Assembly (NCBI RefSeq): GCF_937863485.1 | Contig: NZ_CALMFY010000113.1 | Coordinates: forward strand, 129,860 to 193,859 | DNA from: an uncultured Nostoc sp. | GTDB lineage: Bacteria; Cyanobacteriota; Cyanobacteriia; Cyanobacteriales; Nostocaceae | Direction: 5' to 3' | Length of the DNA stretch: 64,000 bases | Shown here: in pieces, positions 25,327-33,368 of the stretch | Numbering within the stretch: the first letter of the stretch is position 1 | How the letters are laid out: each line of letters starts with the position of its first letter | The notes under the pieces: model-generated | What the model saw: only the letters and a program-made list of their open reading frames with translations | Databases searched by the model: none | Told to the model about the DNA's origin: nothing | Position numbers and translations under genes: made by a program

Positions 25327-26862
25327 TTGCAAAGGCAACTTGACGATAAATTTGATGCATTAGAAAAAGCTGAATCAAAGTTAAACCAGCTAAATCGACA
25401 ATCTTTAGAGCAAGTTGATCCTGATAAAATCCCATTCACTAATCGCGATGCTGCAATTATTGAGATTACGGCAATTAATTCTCCTCCTTATCGTCTGTTA
25501 ACTGCTCCCGAAGGTTACGGAAAAACAGAATTTCTCAAACATATCTTGAGGCAATTTCAAAAATTACAATGGTGTTGTGCTTATGCTTCTATATCTAGTT
25601 ATGAAAGTATTGAAGACTTAGAAAAACGATTAGCAAGTTCTCTGCAAATTATGCTCCCAGAAGGGCATGAATTAAGTTGGGGAGAGCGTTTAGGTTTACT
25701 ATTGCATAGAAATTGGGCTAAATGGCAATCTCAGGATAAAAAAGGTATTGTGCTGCTAATCGATCTGGATGGAAGTGCCCCACAAAAGCAACGTTTAAAC
25801 GAAATTTTTAATGACTTTAAGGAATTTGCATGGAGAATTGAAAGATGTTTGAAAGAATTACAGTTCTTTAAAGATAATTCTCGGAGACTTCGAGTTGTGA
25901 TTGCAGCTCGCTGTCTGATTGATCTCCCCTTAGATCGGACTTTTCCTAAACTAACACTCTCTCCTTTTAACTGGGAAGTGATTCAGGATACAGCAACTAA
26001 ATATCTCAAGCCGATCGAGATGACTTCTGAAAGTCTTGCTCTACTAGCAGCACACTTACTGTATCTAACTGGCGGACATCCAGGGGGAATTGCTGAAGCA
26101 CTAAAAGTTTATCGAGGTGGCGGTTACACAGTTAATTTGTTTTTAAACAGTTATGGCAACCAATTATGGGAAAAAAACCTCAAAAAGTGTAGAGACCAAA
26201 TTAGAGAAAGCTTGACAAAAGAAAATAACTATCTATACGAATCCATTGAAAAATTAAGTATATTTCCCATAATAAATAGTAGTTGCATATTAAAGGAAGC
26301 TGTTCAGAGATTTAAGTTACCTTTCAGTGATGATAGTTTTAAATTAAATACTGAACTGACAAAGACATCTATTTTTACTCGTGACAAAACGATTATCAAA
26401 GATGGAATGACACGGCGGCTACTAGTTATTGGTCTTCTCCGAGAAAGTTCACCTGAGAGCTTTCAAGAGCTTTGTAAGGAAGCGGCTGAAATCTGCTTGA
26501 AATATATTCATGAACTGAAATCAAAGAATGATTCTGCTGTTGCAGGTACTTGGTCTATGCAGTATTTTTTTCAAAGTCTTCAGCAACATGCTGGATTTAT
26601 CAATTGTGGTGCTAATAGTCTGGCTTATCGACAAGAACTCCGCAAAACTTTCTTCGATAAAACTGTTGAAGAAACTCTGGGAATATTCTGCAATACAGAC
26701 CGAGAGCAAACCCATGAATTTCTGTCTACGCTTAAATCTGAAGTAGAACACGACTGGGAATTTCAGTTTCTTGTAAATTACTATTTGCATAATGACGAAT
26801 ATAATGATACACCCTATAGAGATTTAATTCAGAAGCTTGATGAAGCCATTCAAAATAACTAA
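25327..26862 (+). CDS. P-loop (AAA/STAND-like) ATPase with N-terminal coiled coil; upstream amber codon
   Basis: 511 aa from TTG 25327. The P-loop is APEGYGKTEF (residues 60-69), Walker B is VLLIDLDGS (142-150), and an Arg-sensor-like VVIAARCLIDL follows. The C-terminal half contains a winged-helix-like region (GMTRRLLVIGLLRESS) and helices. The same frame is open upstream to ATG 25204 except for one TAG (25243-25245). The extra residues (LINNLKTDIESISNQIGWTL) extend the N-terminal coiled coil, which resembles that at the end of the protease. The intact protein probably began at 25204, 17 nt after the protease stop. Translation may now start internally. Confidence 0.8.
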   Translation: MQRQLDDKFDALEKAESKLNQLNRQSLEQVDPDKIPFTNRDAAIIEITAINSPPYRLLTAPEGYGKTEFLKHILRQFQKLQWCCAYASISSYESIEDLEKRLASSLQIMLPEGHELSWGERLGLLLHRNWAKWQSQDKKGIVLLIDLDGSAPQKQRLNEIFNDFKEFAWRIERCLKELQFFKDNSRRLRVVIAARCLIDLPLDRTFPKLTLSPFNWEVIQDTATKYLKPIEMTSESLALLAAHLLYLTGGHPGGIAEALKVYRGGGYTVNLFLNSYGNQLWEKNLKKCRDQIRESLTKENNYLYESIEKLSIFPIINSSCILKEAVQRFKLPFSDDSFKLNTELTKTSIFTRDKTIIKDGMTRRLLVIGLLRESSPESFQELCKEAAEICLKYIHELKSKNDSAVAGTWSMQYFFQSLQQHAGFINCGANSLAYRQELRKTFFDKTVEETLGIFCNTDREQTHEFLSTLKSEVEHDWEFQFLVNYYLHNDEYNDTPYRDLIQKLDEAIQNN

Positions 26863-26876
26863 CTCAGGAGTCTATT

Positions 26877-29666
26877 ATGTCTGAACTAGATAAATTAGAG
26901 TTTGTTGGTCGTGAAGAACATCTAAATCGAATTATTTCCCTTGTTCGGGAGCCTAATCTGCATATCGTTTTGGTGGAGGGTAGAGGTGGAATTGGCAAAA
27001 CTTGGTTGCTTCGTGCATTACAATCCCGCCTAAACCAAATTCAAATTGGAACAAGTGAAATTATTGATTGTGATACCCCTGTTTTTAATGATGCAGAAGA
27101 TTTATACACTCAAATCGCCAAACAATTATACGATTATACATATAAAGAATGGTTGCTCCGATTACGACAACTGCGAGAAGATGAAAACCGCCTCAGTCTA
27201 ACCGCATACCAAGAGGAACGGAAACAAATTGAAAAGTTCCTAGTCGATGAAATTAATCGAAAATCCAGCCAACAGAGATTAGTATTTTTAATTGATACGG
27301 TTGAGAAGTTAGGACAACCAGAGATAAGAGCGGAAGTTTGGGAATATATTGCTAATCTATGCCAGCAACTAGACAACACCGTATTTATTTTAGCAGGTCG
27401 CCCTAGTATTGCCCGTCAAATTCTGGAAAAGTCATTCAAAGAAGAAGAATTAACTTATTTGGAGTTAAATGAATTTACTCGTGAGGATGTGCAAACGTAC
27501 ATTCTTTCCAAGGAGGAGCAGCTTCACTTTACTCTTGGGAAAGACTTAGTTGAAAAGATTATAGTTCTTTCTGGTGGCAGCCCCATCATGATTGAATTTG
27601 GAGTAGAGTATGCTTATCGGGAAGTCATACCAGATTGGTTAGAGAGTGAAGATATAGAAACTATTCCAGGTAGGTTGGAAAAAATTGGTGGATTTGAAGC
27701 TGAGATGGTTCGACATATTACGCAGCTTCGGACATCAATGGATCGGCTAACCCTGTTACTTTCACGTATCTACCCATTAGATAGCTCTGATATTGCTAAT
27801 TTATTAGAACTATCTACAGAAGATGCTCAAAAATTATTTATTGATGCACAGAGCTACTTTTTTATCAAACCAGTAATAGGTGGTTCTCAAATAGCATTGC
27901 ATGATATTGTGCGAGACTTGGTTGATAAATATGTATGGCCAGATATTGACCCAGATATGGAATGGAGAAAACGAGATAGTCGGATTGCTGCTAAATATTT
28001 TGAGCAAAAAGATTATGAGCTAGGCCCACATAAAAGGATATTAGAAGTTCAACGTTATTCTGATGATTCTCATAAAGTTGCTAACATCGAGTTTATGATT
28101 GAAGAAGTGAAGCAACTGCGGGAATTCAATACTACACGATGGCTATCGAATGCTTTATACGCCGATCCGATAACAGGCTTTGAAACTTGGCATGAAGTTA
28201 CTGATAGGATACGCAGTCAATCCAAGAAATATAGCTTTGTGGAAAAATTATTGATAGTTGCGAAACAGTTTGAAAAAGAGCTAACCCCTGATCAAAGATT
28301 TAAACTTGTTATTCTTGAAGCAAAGCTTGTTTACGCCCTTGAAGGCAAGATTAAAACAGAAAATGAGGTGAGAAAGCTAGAGGAAATTCTCTCAAAACAA
28401 TCTTCTAATTATTCTTATCAAGCAGATATTTATAATGTCTTGGGAATGCTGAATGCCAAGTTACATCTTTATGATAAAGCATTGAAATATCAGCAAGAGT
28501 GTTTATCCCTAGTTCAAAGCAACAAGCTATCATCTGCTATACCTCGCGTAGCTAACCTAGTTGGTTATCTTTATCGACAACTCAACAAGTTTAACGAAGC
28601 TGAAAAATATTACAAACTAGGTTGGGATGCTGCTATGGAAGTTGACACACCTGACAAAGGGTTAACTCAAGTTATGGCTAGCATTCAGAATAATTTGGGA
28701 TTCTTGTACGGACAAGAAAAAGATTATTTAAAGGCTGAACAGTGTTTTAAGGCTGCTATTGATATGTGGTCGAGTGTTGAGAGTGAACGCGAAATAGCCC
28801 ACGCCGAAATTGCCTCTGCTACTATTTCGGTAGAGAATGGTAACTATATTAAAGCTAAACAGCTACTTGAACGAGCCTTAAGCCGTTGCGACAATGAAGA
28901 AAACGATCATCGAATATTGTGTAGGGCATACTTTCAATTAGGCTTAAATCAGTGGTTTAGTGCCGAGGTAGTAAATGAAGCCGTTTGGGATGTGACACAG
29001 GTAGAGTGGGATCTCAATCTGCTAAGTCTCGCTCAAGATGCTTTAGAAAAAAGCCTGAAATTGGCAGAGAAATACGGAATTGAAGAAGAATTACCTAGAA
29101 TTTTGCACCAAACTGCCAGTGTCTATTGGCATCTTGGGTTTCAAAAGTGCGATCGCTCGCTGCAAGAACAAGCTCTAAAACTCAATCATCGGTCTTATCA
29201 GACTAGTCTAGAATACAATGATACGCGATATGCTATTGATAGCCTGGTAGGCAAAGCAGAGTTTGATTATTATGCAAAAGCCTATGAGCATATTTCAGAT
29301 TATGCACGAGAACTTAGCGATCGCTTCCAATCCTATGAAAATATCCATCAACTATACTTTGGTCGGATATTACGGATAGAAGGTGATGTCGCTTTTCAAG
29401 AAGCTAACTACGATTTTGCTTTTAGGAAATATGCTCTAGGAATACCCAAAATCTTTCAGGATGGAGGTTTCGGGCCATATTCGAGCCAACATGAGCTAAA
29501 TCTGCTCCAAAAGAAAATCGAACGCTTGCCTATAGAACTTTCTAAAACTCTGATCCAGCAACTAAAATCTCGGTGGAATGATCAGAAAGCTCTCAAGGAA
29601 TGGTGTGATCAACAAATGTTTCTGACTAGAATACGTGCCACAAAACAGCCATCTTCTCATGTTTAG
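26877..29666 (+). CDS. STAND NTPase with TPR repeats
   Basis: 929 aa. Residues 9-180 hold a signal-transduction NTPase module: FVGREEHLNRI, P-loop VEGRGGIGKT (33-42), Walker B RLVFLIDTVEK (134-144), and sensor ILAGRPS (171-177). A winged helix follows (about 290-350). From about residue 470 to the end are TPR-type repeats (SYQADIYNVLGMLNAKLHLY, YLYRQLNKFNEAEKYYKLGW, NNLGFLYGQEKDYLKAEQCF). STAND proteins oligomerise when their repeat domain senses a ligand and then activate effectors. A GGAG ribosome-binding site precedes the ATG. Its stop overlaps the next start, indicating translational coupling to the radical SAM gene. Confidence 0.92.
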   Translation: MSELDKLEFVGREEHLNRIISLVREPNLHIVLVEGRGGIGKTWLLRALQSRLNQIQIGTSEIIDCDTPVFNDAEDLYTQIAKQLYDYTYKEWLLRLRQLREDENRLSLTAYQEERKQIEKFLVDEINRKSSQQRLVFLIDTVEKLGQPEIRAEVWEYIANLCQQLDNTVFILAGRPSIARQILEKSFKEEELTYLELNEFTREDVQTYILSKEEQLHFTLGKDLVEKIIVLSGGSPIMIEFGVEYAYREVIPDWLESEDIETIPGRLEKIGGFEAEMVRHITQLRTSMDRLTLLLSRIYPLDSSDIANLLELSTEDAQKLFIDAQSYFFIKPVIGGSQIALHDIVRDLVDKYVWPDIDPDMEWRKRDSRIAAKYFEQKDYELGPHKRILEVQRYSDDSHKVANIEFMIEEVKQLREFNTTRWLSNALYADPITGFETWHEVTDRIRSQSKKYSFVEKLLIVAKQFEKELTPDQRFKLVILEAKLVYALEGKIKTENEVRKLEEILSKQSSNYSYQADIYNVLGMLNAKLHLYDKALKYQQECLSLVQSNKLSSAIPRVANLVGYLYRQLNKFNEAEKYYKLGWDAAMEVDTPDKGLTQVMASIQNNLGFLYGQEKDYLKAEQCFKAAIDMWSSVESEREIAHAEIASATISVENGNYIKAKQLLERALSRCDNEENDHRILCRAYFQLGLNQWFSAEVVNEAVWDVTQVEWDLNLLSLAQDALEKSLKLAEKYGIEEELPRILHQTASVYWHLGFQKCDRSLQEQALKLNHRSYQTSLEYNDTRYAIDSLVGKAEFDYYAKAYEHISDYARELSDRFQSYENIHQLYFGRILRIEGDVAFQEANYDFAFRKYALGIPKIFQDGGFGPYSSQHELNLLQKKIERLPIELSKTLIQQLKSRWNDQKALKEWCDQQMFLTRIRATKQPSSHV

Positions 29667-31164
29667 TAAAAAAATTGCTCAACCCAAAATTTTAGTTTCT
29701 CTCAATTCTACCTACGTACCCACTGGGCAATGCGATTGTGATGGAGGGGACTGTGCCTGTGACTTATCCCCTTTGCCAGAATTAAGCTCAGATATCCGAT
29801 TATCTTTGGGGATGTTGGAGACAGAGTTTATGAGAGTTCCCAACTCGCAGATTATGAATCTAGATGATACTTATTCTATCTGTTATGGTACTCATCATCA
29901 AGTAGCAGTTATGAATAAATCAGCATTATATTTACTAGATAAATTTACAAATCCTCATAAATTAAATGATATTGCAATAGAGCATTCTCAAATTGACCCA
30001 ACAGACTTACAGACAGCGATTCAGGAACTATATCAAGCACATTTGATTGCACCAAAAAATAATTGCTCATTTAACCAAAATGAAATACCAGAAACTTTAA
30101 CAGCATGGTTGCATATCACCGATCGTTGTAATTTAAGATGTGACTACTGCTACCTTCCTCATCTAGCAAAGGATATGTCAATAGATATAGGTAGAGCAGC
30201 TCTTGAATCTACATTTCGCTCTGCCACCTTAAATCGTTACCGCCGCGTCAAACTGAAGTATGCAGGAGGAGAGGCATTACTATGCTCTCCTTTAATTAAG
30301 GATCTCCATTTGTATGCTCAATCCCTTAGCAAAGAAAGAGACATCATATTAGATGGAGTCGTTCTCAGTAATGGAACATTGATTACGCCTGAGATTATTG
30401 GGATGCTGCAAACATTGAATCTGCGTCTAATGATTTCACTAGATGGATTATCAAATTTCCACAATATCCAACGATCGTATGCAGGCGGAAAGGGTTCGTT
30501 TCAAGATGTTGAACGAGGTATTAAAATTGCTTTGCAAAATGGTCTTATACCAGATATTTCCATTACAGTTAGTGGGCGTAACGCAGAAGGATTACCCGAT
30601 CTGATTGAATGGATATTGGAGCATAATTTGCCCTTTAGTTTAAATTTTTATCGTGAAAATGAACTATCAGCTTCTTACGAAGACTTGCAACTAGAAGAAT
30701 CTCGGCTGATTGAGGGAATGTTGGCAGCGTTCAAAGTTATTGAATTGAAATTACCTAATCAAAGTTTACTAGGTTCATTGATTGATCGTGCCAATTTATC
30801 GTCTGCTCATAAACGAACTTGTGGAGTTGGGCAAAGCTATCTTGTATTTGATTACCAAGGGCAAATTGCCAAATGCCAGATGCAGCTACATAAAACTGTA
30901 TCCTCAGTTGACAATCAAGATCCTTTAACTGTTGTGCGACAAGATAAAGCAGGTATTCAGAATTTGTCAGTTGAGGAAAAAGAAGGCTGTCGTACATGTG
31001 AGTGGAAATACTGGTGTACAGGTGGTTGTCCTCTGGCAACGTTTAAGGCTACAGGTCGTTACGATATTCAATCTCCAAATTGCAATATTTACAAAGCTCT
31101 CTATCCTGAAGCTCTCCGACTAGAGGGTTTACGCCTTCTCAAATATAGTTACCCAACTAACTAA
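29659..31164 (+). CDS. Radical SAM/SPASM peptide-modifying enzyme
   Basis: 501 aa from ATG 29659; an in-frame GTG at 29635 would lie further inside the previous gene. The ATG overlaps the STAND-TPR stop by 8 nt. The radical SAM cluster motif is CNLRCDYC (Cys157, 161, 164), followed by YAGGEALL. A full SPASM domain has Cys388, Cys406, then CRTCEWKYWCTGGC (444, 447, 453, 457) and Cys475, for two auxiliary clusters. Residues 75-132 look like a PqqD-like winged peptide-recognition domain. Residues 15-40 carry an unusual QCDCDGGDCACD motif. Relatives modify ribosomal peptides by C-C, ether or cyclophane links. No precursor gene is obvious. Confidence 0.92.
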   Translation: MFSKKIAQPKILVSLNSTYVPTGQCDCDGGDCACDLSPLPELSSDIRLSLGMLETEFMRVPNSQIMNLDDTYSICYGTHHQVAVMNKSALYLLDKFTNPHKLNDIAIEHSQIDPTDLQTAIQELYQAHLIAPKNNCSFNQNEIPETLTAWLHITDRCNLRCDYCYLPHLAKDMSIDIGRAALESTFRSATLNRYRRVKLKYAGGEALLCSPLIKDLHLYAQSLSKERDIILDGVVLSNGTLITPEIIGMLQTLNLRLMISLDGLSNFHNIQRSYAGGKGSFQDVERGIKIALQNGLIPDISITVSGRNAEGLPDLIEWILEHNLPFSLNFYRENELSASYEDLQLEESRLIEGMLAAFKVIELKLPNQSLLGSLIDRANLSSAHKRTCGVGQSYLVFDYQGQIAKCQMQLHKTVSSVDNQDPLTVVRQDKAGIQNLSVEEKEGCRTCEWKYWCTGGCPLATFKATGRYDIQSPNCNIYKALYPEALRLEGLRLLKYSYPTN

Positions 31165-31167
31165 GTA

Positions 31168-31280
31168 GCTAAAACCAGGCAGTAGGGGAGAATTTATCCT
31201 ATCACTACTAAATAGGGTTTCTAGCAACTTAAGTTGACTTTGTTCGCGCCTATAGACCTCTAGTTTAGGCGATCGCCAAT
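31168..31280 (-). pseudogene. 3'-terminal remnant of a Uma2 gene
   Basis: 113 nt aligning without gaps to 32606-32718, the 3' part of the Uma2 gene at 32576, at about 88% identity by eye. It is a decayed, truncated relative in the same orientation. The two copies form direct repeats that flank the MFS transporter gene, marking an old duplication or insertion boundary at the end of the 23.9-31.2 kb operon. Confidence 0.8.
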
Positions 31281-31373
31281 AACTTATTTATTATCGGAAC
31301 TCCGTTATGGATAAACCACAATGTCATAACTGTGACCTCCTACTTGTTGTTTTAATCAAAAACGAGAGTTTGA

Positions 31374-32564
31374 TTATTTATTTGTTCTTGCTGTAGTTAT
31401 TTTAGGTCTGACGATAATAAAAAATGCCAGCAGAGTAAAAACTAACATTTGCCAAATCACCAAATTCCAGCCACCAAGATGCCAGCATAATAGACCAATG
31501 CTAGTACCTACAGCACCGCCGATAAAATAGGTAGTCATGTAAACTGTGTTGATGCGACTATTCGATTCAGCATCAAGAGTGTATATCCTTGCAACATTAG
31601 TGACCTGCGTTGCCTGTACACCTACATCTAGTAACAATACAGCAACAGCGATCGCTATCGCAGAATTAGCAGCAATTTTAGCAATTACTAAGCTTGCAAT
31701 CACGAGCGATACAGCAAGAGTCAAGGAACGTTGGGAGTTACCTTGATCAGCTAATTTACCAAAAACTGGTGCCATTAATGCACCTGCGATCGCCACAAAG
31801 CCATACATCCCAATTGTGTCAGATTGAAAATTAAAAGGCACTCCACTTAAATGGAAAGTTAGCGTTGTCCAAAATGAGCAAAAGACACCAAACAATAACC
31901 CACCAATTAAAGACGTTTCTCTTAAAAGTGAAAAACGTTTTAATTGTTGAAGCGTTGATTTTAATAAATCTAAATAATCACCACTATATTCATTCTTGAC
32001 ATTAGGCAAGTATATCTGTAGTAAGATAGTAATAATTAAAATCATTCCTGCTGAAAATGCATATACATAACGCCAACTCAACCATTCAGCAATATATCCA
32101 CTAAAAACCCTTGCTCCTAAAATTCCGATCAATATACCAGTAAAAATGTTGCCTACAGTTTTGCCTGTAGTTACTCTATCTATACTTGCTGCTAAGGGAA
32201 GAATAACCTGAGCTGAGACTGTTGCAATCCCAATTGCTACGCTCAATATCCAAACCTCGACGATGTTTTGTGAAAACGTCATGAGGATCAACAAACAGAA
32301 CAAACATATCAGTAAGCAAAGAATTAATTTTTTCTTGTTGATTTTATCGCCCAAGGGGATTAAAAAGAAAAGCCCAAAACCGTAACCAACTTGCGTAAGC
32401 ACAGATATGCTACCCGCTTCGCCTTCACTGACTCCAAAAGAAGATGCAATATCTTTGAGGATTGGCTGATTATAATAAACGTTGGCAACACAGACACCAG
32501 CTGCGATTGCCATAATCAGTACCTGGACTTTAGTTAATCCGTCACTTGAGATTTGTTTTTGCAT
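31374..32564 (-). CDS. MFS transporter (drug-efflux type, DHA1-like)
   Basis: 396 aa, about twelve transmembrane helices. The protein begins TKVQVLIMAIAAGVCVANVY. The motif-A loop between TM2 and TM3 is IPLGDKINKKKLILCLL. The second half has TLAVSLVIASLVIAKIAANS and AVGTSIGLLCWHLGGWNLVI. The substrate is unknown. It lies 12 nt downstream of the Uma2 gene at 32576 and converges on the radical SAM operon. It is flanked by direct repeats of Uma2 sequence and may be a later insertion. Confidence 0.9.
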   Translation of the reverse strand: MQKQISSDGLTKVQVLIMAIAAGVCVANVYYNQPILKDIASSFGVSEGEAGSISVLTQVGYGFGLFFLIPLGDKINKKKLILCLLICLFCLLILMTFSQNIVEVWILSVAIGIATVSAQVILPLAASIDRVTTGKTVGNIFTGILIGILGARVFSGYIAEWLSWRYVYAFSAGMILIITILLQIYLPNVKNEYSGDYLDLLKSTLQQLKRFSLLRETSLIGGLLFGVFCSFWTTLTFHLSGVPFNFQSDTIGMYGFVAIAGALMAPVFGKLADQGNSQRSLTLAVSLVIASLVIAKIAANSAIAIAVAVLLLDVGVQATQVTNVARIYTLDAESNSRINTVYMTTYFIGGAVGTSIGLLCWHLGGWNLVIWQMLVFTLLAFFIIVRPKITTARTNK

Positions 32565-32575
32565 TCAAACTAAAT

Positions 32576-33148
32576 TTATACAGGAAAAAACTGGTTTACA
32601 GTACAGCTAAAACCAGGCAATAAAGGAGAAATTATAATATCGCTACTAAATAGGGTTTCTACTAATTTAAGTTGATTTTGTTCGCGCCGATAGACCTCTA
32701 GTTTACGCGATCGCCAATCAGCAATCCAATATTCTTTTACTCCTCTGGAAGAATAAAGTTTAAGTTTAGCTTCCTTATCCCGTCTTTGGTCTGAGTTGCT
32801 AAGAGACAAAACTTCAACTACTAAATCTGGTGCGCCAGTTAAATGTCCCGCTTCATCCAATGTTAGCGCCAAGGTTTCTTTAGTAGCCCAAACTACATCA
32901 GGAATCACATTATCTGATTCTGAAAACAAAACGCCGGGGTTGATCACAGCTTCTCCTAAACCAGTAGACTCTGACCAAATGTTAAGCTGTTGGAAAATTC
33001 TGCCACAAGTTTGCTGATGTTTAAAGTGAGGTGCCCTAGTCACAAATAATTCTCCATCAACTATCTCGTAGCGCGTCCCTTCATTTTCTGGTAAAAGTTC
33101 CAGGTCGTGAATTGTCCAGCGTACTCCTGTATTAAGCATCTGACTCAT
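32576..33148 (-). CDS. Uma2 family (DUF820) PD-(D/E)XK nuclease-like protein
   Basis: 190 aa with classical Uma2 features: RYEIVDGELFVTRAPHFKHQ near residue 27, the nuclease core PDLVVEVLSLSNSDQRRDKE (Asp/Glu and Lys), and LYSSRGVKEYWIADWRSRKL. The function is unknown in general. The 3' end (32606-32718) has a partial duplicate at 31168-31280. The protein is of a different Uma2 subgroup from those at 7.8 and 36.6 kb. Confidence 0.9.
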   Translation of the reverse strand: MSQMLNTGVRWTIHDLELLPENEGTRYEIVDGELFVTRAPHFKHQQTCGRIFQQLNIWSESTGLGEAVINPGVLFSESDNVIPDVVWATKETLALTLDEAGHLTGAPDLVVEVLSLSNSDQRRDKEAKLKLYSSRGVKEYWIADWRSRKLEVYRREQNQLKLVETLFSSDIIISPLLPGFSCTVNQFFPV

Positions 33149-33368
33149 GGCTAATTTCTTTAATCTTGCTCTTGTATTTTAATTATAAGATTTAAGTTTA
33201 GCTTCCTTATCTAGTCTTTCAAAAAATAAATATATGAGTAAATAGTATGACTAAAACAAAATGCACCAAACAAAATGCAAAACCAGCTACCCAGTAATTG
33301 TACTTTCTAAAAAAATAATTACGAGATAGTGATATTTTTAAGTTTTTTTACTCGTCCTAAGCAAATTC

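Noticed and set aside
31374-32564. MFS transporter as part of the radical SAM operon
   Set aside because: It is on the opposite strand, separated by a Uma2 remnant, and pairs with the Uma2 gene behind it.
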